Assembly (NCBI GenBank): GCA_910588135.1 | Contig: CAJUOT010000067.1 | Span: forward strand, 1 to 12,586 | DNA from: an uncultured Oscillospiraceae bacterium | GTDB lineage: Bacteria; Bacillota; Clostridia; Oscillospirales; Oscillospiraceae | Direction of reading: 5' to 3' | DNA: 12,586 nt | Shown: in pieces, positions 7,655-12,586 of the stretch | How positions within the stretch are numbered: position 1 is the first letter of the stretch | Layout: every line of letters starts with the position of its first letter | Notes under the pieces: generated by a model | Databases searched by the model: none | What the model was told of the DNA's origin: nothing | What the model saw: the letters and a program-made list of their open reading frames with translations, nothing else | Translations under genes and position numbers: made by a program

Positions 7655-8326
7655 ATGAACGAACTGGAAGAAAAACTGGGTTATCATTTCCATGACCGGG
7701 GGCTGCTGGAGCACGCCATGACTCACAGCTCTTACGCTAACGAACACCGGGGCGCGGGACTGACCAGCAATGAACGTCTGGAGTTCCTGGGCGATTCAGT
7801 ACTGGGAGTGGTAGTGGCGGACTATTTGTTTCATGAGCACCCGGATATGCCCGAGGGGGAGCTGACCCGTACCCGGGCCGCCCTGGTGTGTGAAGGCAGC
7901 CTGCATGAGGCAGCCAAGGGTTTGAACCTGGGACGGTACCTCCGCCTGGGAAAAGGAGAGGACGCCGGAGGCGGCCGGAAGCGGCCCTCCATTCTGGCCG
8001 ACGCCACCGAGGCCATGCTGGCCGCCGTCTATCTGGACGGAGGGGCGGAGGCGGTGCGGCCCATCATTCGGGCGCTGATCCTGGACAAAGAGCAGGAGAA
8101 GGCTGCCGGCCGGGACTACAAGACCGCCCTCCAGGAGTATGTACAGCGCACACCGGGGGCGGCGGTGAGCTATAAGCTTCTGCGGGAGAGCGGCCCCGAC
8201 CACTGCCGCAGTTTCGAGATGGAGGCGTCGGTGGACGGGAAGGTCATCGGCGCGGGGGAGGGCCGGACGAAAAAAGAGGCCGAGCAGATGGCGGCCAAGG
8301 CGGCGCTGGAGAAGCTGCATAGCTGA
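7655..8326 (+). CDS. rnc: Ribonuclease III
   Basis: RNase III cuts double-stranded RNA with Mg2+ and matures rRNA precursors and some mRNAs. From ATG 7655 it has 223 residues, the normal length. The catalytic domain (1-145) carries the signature NERLEFLGDSVLG (39-51) with metal ligands E43 and D47, and the second acidic pair in ILADATEAMLAAVYLDGG, D116 and E119. The double-stranded RNA-binding domain covers about 154-223, from DYKTALQEYVQ to GEGRTKKEAEQMAAKAALEKL, whose KKEAE lysines contact RNA. All four catalytic acids are present. It starts 19 bases beyond the acpP terminator with no obvious promoter of its own, so it may depend on readthrough. In many Firmicutes smc and ftsY follow; here a zinc-ribbon gene follows after 16 bases. 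Confidence 0.97.
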   Translation: MNELEEKLGYHFHDRGLLEHAMTHSSYANEHRGAGLTSNERLEFLGDSVLGVVVADYLFHEHPDMPEGELTRTRAALVCEGSLHEAAKGLNLGRYLRLGKGEDAGGGRKRPSILADATEAMLAAVYLDGGAEAVRPIIRALILDKEQEKAAGRDYKTALQEYVQRTPGAAVSYKLLRESGPDHCRSFEMEASVDGKVIGAGEGRTKKEAEQMAAKAALEKLHS

Positions 8327-8342
8327 ATAAAGGAGGGTAAAA

Positions 8343-8552
8343 ATGAAGTGTGAAAAGTGTGGTTCTGATAACATAATTGAGGGAAAACTGTCAACGGGAT
8401 TGGGCGGTCTGGTGTTTACCACAGAGAAATCCCAGCAAAAAATCCCTTTTTCGAAAAATTATTCGGTATTGACGGCGAAGGGGTGTAAAGATTGTGGGGC
8501 GGTGTTCGATATTCGGATGGTAACGCCGCAATACGTGGATGAGGACAGGTGA
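8343..8552 (+). CDS. Small zinc-ribbon protein, function unknown
   Basis: A 69-residue protein with two CxxC knuckles: C3-E-K-C6 followed by G, and C48-K-D-C51 followed by G. These are placed as in a rubredoxin- or ribbon-type zinc site. The middle (residues 10-45) is polar with a Gly-rich turn (TGLGGLVF). No catalytic motif is visible. The ATG at 8343 lies 6 bases after a strong AGGAGG (8331-8336). The gene begins 16 bases after rnc and ends 9 bases before the next gene, so it probably rides on the same message. Its sequence is more AT-rich than rnc. Such small ribbons are common in Firmicutes, may bind nucleic acid or protein, and are usually left as hypothetical; I infer no specific role. 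Confidence 0.8.
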   Translation: MKCEKCGSDNIIEGKLSTGLGGLVFTTEKSQQKIPFSKNYSVLTAKGCKDCGAVFDIRMVTPQYVDEDR

Positions 8553-8561
8553 GGGAATCGG

Positions 8562-8939
8562 ATGAGACGGGAACTGGGAATCGCCCGGTGCGGGCTGGCG
8601 TGCTGCCTGTGCACGGAACATGAGACGTGCTCTGGCTGTGATTCGGAGGGCTGTCCTGACAGCGGCTGGTGCGAAAACAGGAAATGTTCCATAGAAAAGG
8701 GGTTGCTTCACTGTTATGCCTGCGAACAGGACTGCAAAAAGGGGCTGCTGAGCAAGCTGAAGCCTTATGGCTTCACCCTGTTCGCCAAACGGTATGGGGT
8801 GAACAGGCTGCTGGACTGCTTAGAGGAAAATGAGAAGCGGGGAATCGTCTACCACCGGGAAGGGATATATGGGGACTATGATGGTTTCGACGATGTGGAG
8901 AAGCTGATAGAATTTATAAAAAGCGGGAAGCGCGGATGA
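8562..8939 (+). CDS. DUF3795-like cysteine-rich protein
   Basis: A 125-residue protein with 13 cysteines, twelve of them in the first 58 residues (C10, C14, C15, C17, C23, C26, C31, C37, C42, C51, C54, C58). The start CGLACCLC, then CSGC, a W-C-x4-C unit and a later CYAC, follow the pattern I associate with DUF3795, a family of unknown function whose cysteines probably bind zinc or an iron-sulfur cluster. The C-terminal half (60-125) is cysteine-poor apart from C86, with a predicted helical part (LKPYGFTLFAKRYGVNRLLDCLEENEKR written in brief as residues 67-93) and an acidic, Tyr-rich end. The ATG at 8562 follows GAGGG (8551-8555) by 6 bases, overlapping the upstream stop. The family name is from memory of the motif, not from a search. 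Confidence 0.75.
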   Translation: MRRELGIARCGLACCLCTEHETCSGCDSEGCPDSGWCENRKCSIEKGLLHCYACEQDCKKGLLSKLKPYGFTLFAKRYGVNRLLDCLEENEKRGIVYHREGIYGDYDGFDDVEKLIEFIKSGKRG

Positions 8940-8965
8940 TTTATTTGAGCTAAGGAGGGGCCCTT

Positions 8966-9367
8966 TTGGATGAAGATGAGCTGCGAGAGCAGATGAGAGG
9001 TTTGCTTCAAAAGCAGCAAATATGTTTGTGGGTCCAAAGGTTTCTTGGTGTTTTGACGATAATATTTTATAGACACGCAATCTTATTACTGCCTATCCAC
9101 ATCACAATTGCTATGATTTGGGGCGGGATATTGTCCAATCAAGCGACTTTTCTTGTGAGAAAAAAGTATCCGTATGTCCTTTTGCGCACAAGCTGTATTG
9201 GGAAAGGGGCGGGCTGGGTTCCGTATATCATGGAAGAAGCCGCGAGCCATAATGATAATCTGACTGTTAAAATCCTGAAATTTAATCACTGGACTGTTTA
9301 TCACTGTGTAGCTGCGATGTTTGGAAATGCATTCATATGGTTTCTCTCGGCAGCCCTTGTCTTCTAG
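8966..9367 (+). CDS. Unrecognised small membrane protein
   Basis: A 133-residue protein I do not recognise. The TTG start at 8966 is favoured by AAGGAGGGG (8952-8960) ending 5 bases earlier; the next in-frame Met is residue 10 and has no such site. A short charged N-terminus (DEDELREQMRGLLQKQQ) is followed by a long hydrophobic stretch at about 19-57, probably two membrane segments around a Tyr-Arg-His turn at 35-37. A basic, polar middle (64-108) follows, and a last hydrophobic segment (111-133) runs to the stop codon. There is no signal peptide and no catalytic motif. Base composition is clearly more AT-rich than in flanking housekeeping genes and codon use differs, suggesting separate origin. 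The scpA promoter overlaps its 3' end. Confidence 0.7.
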   Translation: MDEDELREQMRGLLQKQQICLWVQRFLGVLTIIFYRHAILLLPIHITIAMIWGGILSNQATFLVRKKYPYVLLRTSCIGKGAGWVPYIMEEAASHNDNLTVKILKFNHWTVYHCVAAMFGNAFIWFLSAALVF

Positions 9368-9385
9368 GAAAAAATTTGCTATAAT
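9357..9385 (+). promoter_or_regulatory. Extended -10 SigA promoter for the scpA operon
   Basis: TTGTCT (9357-9362, four of six -35 bases), a 17-base spacer, and a perfect TATAAT (9380-9385) preceded by TG at 9377-9378, an extended -10 element. Transcription would begin about 9391-9393. The -35 box lies inside the last codons of the upstream membrane-protein gene. Confidence 0.8.
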
Positions 9386-9400
9386 ACTCCTATTATGGAA

Positions 9401-9406
9401 GGGAGG
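9401..9406 (+). promoter_or_regulatory. Ribosome binding site that decides the scpA start
   Basis: GGGAGG lies 6 bases before ATG 9413. An in-frame ATG at 9395 would come almost at the predicted transcription start and would have no ribosome site, so 9413 is preferred. Confidence 0.75.
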
Positions 9407-9412
9407 GGAGCC

Positions 9413-10210
9413 ATGGAAATCCCTGTCTACCATCTGGACAAGGTGGTGAAGGCCAAGCAGGAGGACATGGAGGATTTCGACGGCCCTCTGGACCTGATCC
9501 TCAGCCTGCTGGGTAAGAATAAAATTGAAATCCGTGACATCAATATCTCTGAGCTGCTGGATCAGTACCTGGCCTGGATGGCCCAGCGGGAGGAGCTGAA
9601 TCTGGAGGTGGCCAGCGAATTTGTCACCATGGCTGCCCATCTGGTTTACATCAAGACCCGGATGCTGCTGTCCATTGACGATGAGACGGCCATGAGCGAG
9701 ATGGAAGAACTGATGGCCGCCCTGGAGGAGCACAAAACTCAGGAGACCTATGTAAAGATCAAGGATATTACCGGGGAGCTGAATGGGCGCTATGAGTTTG
9801 GGCGGGATTACCTTCCCAAGCAGCCCGAGCCGGTGAAGATGGAAAACACCTATCAATATGTCCATGACAAGGAAGATGTCTTGACAGCGATTCGTTCAGT
9901 ATTGGCCCGGACGGACAATAAGCTGCCGCCCCCTGTGGCGGCCTTTGAGGGCATTGTGGGGCGGGAGCCTTACCCGGTGGCAGACAAGGCCCGGTCGATT
10001 CTGGACCGGCTGATTCAGTTCGGGGTGGCGCGGTTCAGAGCGCTGTTCAAGGCCAGCCGGAGCCGTTCCGAGGTGGTGGCCACCTTCCTGGCTATTCTGG
10101 AGCTGTGCAAAGCAAACCGCATCCACTTGGCCGGGACGGCGGAGGACTGTACTGTCACCAGCACTGTGGACGAAGCGGAAGAGCTTGATGTGACAGTGGA
10201 GAGCTATTGA
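9413..10210 (+). CDS. scpA: Segregation and condensation protein A (kleisin)
   Basis: ScpA is the kleisin that bridges the heads of the SMC dimer and binds ScpB, forming the bacterial condensin that organises and separates chromosomes. From ATG 9413 it has 265 residues, a normal length. The N-terminal part carries the family block DFDGPLDLILSLL (21-33), followed by KIEIRDINISELLDQYL (37-53) and a helix, VASEFVTMAAHLVYIKTRMLL (67-87 by position), that contacts the SMC neck. The middle is acidic and variable. The C-terminal winged helix (about 195-240, RSEVVATFLAILELCK) contacts the SMC cap. The gene begins just after an extended -10 promoter. The gap of 162 bases to scpB is longer than usual. 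smc itself is not in this window. Confidence 0.96.
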   Translation: MEIPVYHLDKVVKAKQEDMEDFDGPLDLILSLLGKNKIEIRDINISELLDQYLAWMAQREELNLEVASEFVTMAAHLVYIKTRMLLSIDDETAMSEMEELMAALEEHKTQETYVKIKDITGELNGRYEFGRDYLPKQPEPVKMENTYQYVHDKEDVLTAIRSVLARTDNKLPPPVAAFEGIVGREPYPVADKARSILDRLIQFGVARFRALFKASRSRSEVVATFLAILELCKANRIHLAGTAEDCTVTSTVDEAEELDVTVESY

Positions 10211-10372
10211 GAAGTGCGGGGAAGCGGCCAGCGATGAAGCTTGGACCGGATCGAAAACAAAGAACCAAGATTTTTGGGGCATATTTGTATTTTGCCTGAG
10301 CCGGAGGGAAGGCGGCCGGGCGTCTTGGCCGCTGCGCAGCATGGCAGCAATGAAAGGGGAGGATACCCGGAC

Positions 10373-10996
10373 ATGGAATTAAAAGAGCTGGAGAGCGCCA
10401 TTGAGGGCATCCTTTTCGCCGCCGGCGACCCGGTTCCCGTGGAGCGGATCTGCCTCACACTGGGACAGGACCGGGATACGGTGGACAGCGTGTGCCAACG
10501 GATGGCGGATTATTACAGCTATGAGCGCCGCGGCATCCGGCTGGTGAAGCTGGAAAACAGCTGGCAGATGTGCTCCGCACCGGAGCAGGCTGGGTATATC
10601 CGCAAGGTTCTGGAAAACCGCAAACCAGCCAAGCTGTCCCAGCCGGCGCTGGAAGTGCTGGCGATCATTGCCTACTTCCAGCCGGTAACCCGGGCGTATA
10701 TCGAGCAGGTTCGCGGGGTGGACAGCTCTTACACCGTGGGGCTGCTGCTGGAACGGGAGCTTATCCAGGAGGCAGGCCGTCTGGCGGTGCCGGGCCGGCC
10801 GATGCAGTTCCGCACGACGAAAAATTTTCTGCGTTCCTTTGGTCTGAGTGCTTTGGACGATCTGCCGGAGCTGTCCGCCGCCGCCCAGGAGGACGCCCAG
10901 CTGAGCATGGAGATGGAAACCGCCCTGCGCCGCCTTCAGGAGGCGGAAACGGCGCAGGACGCCGGGAAGGAGCCTGACAGGGAGGAGGAGACATGA
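10373..10996 (+). CDS. scpB: Segregation and condensation protein B
   Basis: ScpB dimers bind ScpA and complete the SMC-ScpAB condensin. The ATG at 10373 lies 10 bases after AGGGGAGG (10355-10362) and gives 207 residues starting MELKELESAIEGILFAAGDP, which is the family N-terminus. The frame is open back to a TTG at 10241, but those 44 residues look non-coding and have no ribosome site. Two winged-helix domains are visible: 1-85, and 86-165 with LSQPALEVLAIIAYFQPVTR (88-107), RGVDSSYTVGLLLERELI (114-131) and GRPMQFRTTKNFLRSFGL (141-158). The tail (165-207) is acidic and Glu-rich. The stop overlaps the next start as ATGA. Confidence 0.95.
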   Translation: MELKELESAIEGILFAAGDPVPVERICLTLGQDRDTVDSVCQRMADYYSYERRGIRLVKLENSWQMCSAPEQAGYIRKVLENRKPAKLSQPALEVLAIIAYFQPVTRAYIEQVRGVDSSYTVGLLLERELIQEAGRLAVPGRPMQFRTTKNFLRSFGLSALDDLPELSAAAQEDAQLSMEMETALRRLQEAETAQDAGKEPDREEET

Positions 10997-11625
10997 CTTT
11001 TTTAAAGGTCCTGCTGGTCATCCTGGCTGCCCTGTGGCTGGTTTCCCTTATCCGCGTTGGAGGCAGGGTGGGTTACGGGCAGGCAGGAGTGTCCGTTATC
11101 GTGCTGGTGGGGCCGCTCAAAATGAGAATGCTGCCCGCCAAGCACAAAAGAGAAAAAAAGATGAAGAAGCCCAAAAGGGACAAGCCTCCCACAGTGGAGA
11201 AGCACCAAAAGGAGCGCCCGGAGGGCCAGCCCGGAACCTTATCCCGGCTGATGAAGCTGCTGCCGGTAGTGGGGCAGGCCTGCGGGGCGCTGAAGCGGAA
11301 AATCCGCATTGATGATTTGGAGTTGGAGCTGATCTGGGGTGCCCCGGACCCCGCCGCCGCGGCTTTGAGTTACGGAAAGGCCAATGCGGCGCTGGGTATG
11401 CTTTGGCCCATTTTGGATCATAATTTCAAGGTGAAGCGCCACTCGTTTGAAATTGGCCTGGATTATGGACGGACAGAACCCGCCGTAGAGGCCAGGGCGG
11501 CGATTACCATGACGGTGGGCCAGATTGTGACGTTGGGTGTTCACTACGGCGTGAAAGCGCTGGTTACTTGGATCAGAAGCGGAAGGGTCCCCAGAAAAAA
11601 ACAGGAGGCATTGAGTCATGAGTGA
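10993..11625 (+). CDS. DUF2953 protein, YtfI-like
   Basis: A 210-residue protein with one N-terminal membrane segment (3-20, FLKVLLVILAALWLVSLI) and a short loop. A very basic linker (49-76, rich in Lys and Arg) follows, then a C-terminal domain (about 85-195) containing DDLELELIWGAPDPAAAAL (107-125), the part typical of DUF2953. In Bacillus the ytfI (DUF2953) gene stands next to ytfJ and is under sporulation control; the same pairing here supports the call. The function is not known. The ATG at 10993 shares four bases (ATGA) with the scpB stop, behind GGAGGAGG, and the end overlaps ytfJ by 8 bases, so translation is probably coupled in both directions. A membrane anchor with the rest facing outward or to the forespore is inference. 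Confidence 0.82.
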   Translation: MTFLKVLLVILAALWLVSLIRVGGRVGYGQAGVSVIVLVGPLKMRMLPAKHKREKKMKKPKRDKPPTVEKHQKERPEGQPGTLSRLMKLLPVVGQACGALKRKIRIDDLELELIWGAPDPAAAALSYGKANAALGMLWPILDHNFKVKRHSFEIGLDYGRTEPAVEARAAITMTVGQIVTLGVHYGVKALVTWIRSGRVPRKKQEALSHE

Positions 11626-12025
11626 AAACAATCATCCCATCAATGAAGTGCTCCACACCACGATGGACAAGATCCGGGAGATGGTGGACGCCAACACTGT
11701 GGTGGGCCAGCCCATTACCACCCAGGACGGAGTGACTTTGATTCCGGTGTCCCGGCTGTCTTTCGGCTTTGCCACCGGCGGCTCCGACTTTGGTAAGACG
11801 CAGAACGTGGCCAAGAACTTTGGCGGCGGCGCGGGAGCCGGTGTCAGCGTGATCCCCGTGGCGTTCCTGGTGGTAAAGGATGGCTCCGTGCGGCTGCTGC
11901 CCGTGGCGCCCCCGCCGGGGGACACCGTGAGCCGGGTGGTAGATCTGGTGCCTGAGATGTTTGAGCGGGTTACCGGCTATATTGACAAAAAGAGCGCGGA
12001 AGGAGCCGGGGAGCAAACCCTGTAA
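11618..12025 (+). CDS. ytfJ: Spore protein of the YtfJ/GerW family
   Basis: GerW (YtfJ) is a forespore protein needed in Bacillus for germination through some receptors; the biochemical role is unclear. The ATG at 11618 follows AGGAGG (11603-11608) by 9 bases. The 135 residues cover the family: an N-terminal helix (HPINEVLHTTMDKIREMV, 6-23), then NTVVGQPITTQDGVTLIPVSRLSFGF by position 26-51, a glycine-rich block GGGAGAGVSVIPVAFLVV (69-86) and a C-terminal helix around 105-124. Its presence indicates that the organism, or its recent ancestors, forms spores. It overlaps the upstream DUF2953 gene by 8 bases and is followed by two hairpins and a carboxypeptidase gene, a clostridial arrangement linking chromosome segregation and spore genes. 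Confidence 0.93.
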   Translation: MSENNHPINEVLHTTMDKIREMVDANTVVGQPITTQDGVTLIPVSRLSFGFATGGSDFGKTQNVAKNFGGGAGAGVSVIPVAFLVVKDGSVRLLPVAPPPGDTVSRVVDLVPEMFERVTGYIDKKSAEGAGEQTL

Positions 12026-12026
12026 T

Positions 12027-12046
12027 CCCGTCCGGATAAGGGCGGG
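12027..12046 (+). other. Small hairpin after ytfJ
   Basis: CCCGTCC (12027-12033) pairs with GGGCGGG (12040-12046), six Watson-Crick pairs and one T-G, around the loop GGATAA. It begins two bases after the ytfJ stop. No T run follows, so it is more likely a 3'-end stabiliser or pause site than a terminator. Confidence 0.45.
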
Positions 12047-12063
12047 CCGCAAAGGCCATACTA

Positions 12064-12093
12064 ACTCCCATCTGATGGAATTCGGATGGGAGT
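12064..12093 (+). promoter_or_regulatory. Hairpin that buries the ribosome site of the carboxypeptidase gene
   Basis: ACTCCCATCTGA (12064-12075) pairs with TCGGATGGGAGT (12082-12093): 12 pairs including one T-G, around the loop TGGAAT. The only ribosome-site candidate for ATG 12102, GGGAG at 12088-12092, lies inside the 3' arm. AAAGG (12051-12055) could also pair with CCTTT (12096-12100). The TTTT at 12098-12101 stands 4 bases off the stem, so an imperfect terminator is the rival reading. Confidence 0.6.
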
Positions 12094-12101
12094 GACCTTT
12101 T

Positions 12102-12586
12102 ATGAAAAGCTTTACTGGGACGCTGTGCGCGCTGGCGGCGGTAGCGCTGCTGTGCCAGCCGGGATACGCGGCGGGAGACCGGGCCGCCGGAGCCGTTCTG
12201 ATGGATGCCGGGAGCGGGCGGGTGCTGTACGAGCACGACGCCCACAAGCCCCGGCTTATCGCCAGCACCACCAAGCTGCTGACGGCGCTGGTGGCGGTGG
12301 AGCAGGCTGAGGACCTGGATGAGCTGGTGACCATCAAAGGGGAGTGGCTGGGCTGCGAGGGCTCGTCCATCTACCTGAAAGCAGGGGAGGAGATCACCCT
12401 GCGGGGGCTGCTGTACGGGCTGCTGCTCCAGTCGGGAAACGACGCGGCTATGGCCATCGCCTGTTATACCGCGGGCAGCGAGTCGGAGTTTGTGGCGCTG
12501 ATGAACCAGAGGGCGGCGGAGCTGGGGATGAAAAACAGCTCTTTTGCCAACCCAAGCGGGCTCAACGACGAGAAGATCGGAAGAGC
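12102..12586 (+). CDS. D-alanyl-D-alanine carboxypeptidase (DacF/DacB-like), truncated by contig end
   Basis: A class A-type low-mass penicillin-binding protein of the peptidase S11 family, which trims the terminal D-Ala from peptidoglycan stem peptides outside the membrane. From ATG 12102 a signal peptide is visible (MKSFTGTLCALAAVALLCQP, cleaved near residue 24 after GYA). Then comes GAVLMDAGSGRVLYEHDAHKPRLIA by position 30-54, the active-site STTK (S55, K58), and SGN (111-113). The third motif, KTG, would lie beyond the end. LGMKNSSFANPSGLNDE (141-157) is the family block after SGN. Residues from 158 on are encoded by adapter bases, so true sequence ends at about 12573. The context after ytfJ fits the sporulation paralogue DacF, but DacA-like housekeeping enzymes cannot be excluded. 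The start's ribosome site lies in a hairpin. Confidence 0.9.
   Translation, partial: MKSFTGTLCALAAVALLCQPGYAAGDRAAGAVLMDAGSGRVLYEHDAHKPRLIASTTKLLTALVAVEQAEDLDELVTIKGEWLGCEGSSIYLKAGEEITLRGLLYGLLLQSGNDAAMAIACYTAGSESEFVALMNQRAAELGMKNSSFANPSGLNDEKIGR
12574..12586. other. Illumina adapter sequence at the contig end
   Basis: The last 13 bases are AGATCGGAAGAGC, identical to the common prefix of Illumina TruSeq-type adapters, with the first A being the A-tail base. The match ends exactly at the window end. This is almost certainly untrimmed library adapter, not genomic DNA. Confidence 0.93.

Noticed and set aside
8343..8939. Toxin-antitoxin pair made of the zinc ribbon and the Cys-rich protein
   Set aside because: Neither protein shows a toxin fold or DNA-binding antitoxin motif, and they do not overlap. 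Small size and adjacency alone do not support it.
10241..10372. Longer scpB starting at TTG 10241
   Set aside because: No ribosome site, and the 44 extra residues are unlike any ScpB N-terminus; ATG 10373 gives the family start with AGGGGAGG ahead.
12086..12310. Open frame of 74 codons starting inside the hairpin
   Set aside because: It is in a different frame from the carboxypeptidase, which has signal peptide, STTK and SGN motifs; the translation is Arg/Gly-rich noise.
1..12586. CRISPR array, tRNA, rRNA, transposase or prophage signs
   Set aside because: No regularly spaced repeats, no cloverleaf with a CCA-type end, no rRNA signature and no transposase or phage-like proteins were seen.

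Overview
The window reads as a chromosomal stretch from an anaerobic, spore-forming Clostridia-type Firmicute, most like the GC-rich Oscillospiraceae/Ruminococcaceae gut lineages. The grounds are protein style, strong AGGAGG-type ribosome binding sites, the Bacillus/Clostridia order dprA-topA-trmFO and plsX-acpP-rnc, and a spore-associated YtfJ/GerW gene. All convincing genes lie on the + strand. There is no rRNA, tRNA, CRISPR array, transposase or integrase. The fragment starts inside lysS. It ends inside a D-Ala-D-Ala carboxypeptidase gene at 13 bases identical to the Illumina adapter prefix, so it is probably a whole assembled contig with adapter left at its right end.

Layout: (1) 2-313, the 3' end of lysS and a hairpin terminator. 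(2) 341-4755, a tightly packed RNA/DNA-handling run: SpoU-family rRNA/tRNA 2'-O-methyltransferase, dprA and topA (dprA and topA share one base). (3) 4891-7257, trmFO (tRNA m5U54) and plsX (phospholipid precursor). (4) 7285-7636, acpP as what looks like its own transcription unit, with a near-consensus promoter and a terminator. (5) 7655-8326, rnc. (6) 8343-9367, three small accessory genes with more AT-rich sequence than the rest: a zinc-ribbon protein, a DUF3795-like Cys-rich protein and an unrecognised membrane protein. (7) 9357-12025, an extended -10 promoter and the run scpA-scpB-ytfI-like(DUF2953)-ytfJ. (8) 12026-12586, a spacer with two hairpins and the truncated dacF/dacB-like gene.

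Functionally this is mostly housekeeping: translation and RNA modification (lysS, methyltransferase, trmFO, rnc), DNA topology, uptake and segregation (topA, dprA, scpAB), lipid synthesis (plsX, acpP) and sporulation/cell wall (ytfJ, dacF-like). The parts that are not routine are the accessory trio between rnc and scpA (where many Firmicutes have smc), the lysine/alanine tail on TopA, an inverted repeat over the acpP -35 box, a hairpin that would bury the ribosome binding site of the carboxypeptidase gene, and the adapter at the contig end. I found no convincing new defence or mobile system; the accessory trio is the best candidate for uncharacterised biology. Stretches without a gene are all under 300 bases; the longest, 10211-10372, is described in the findings.
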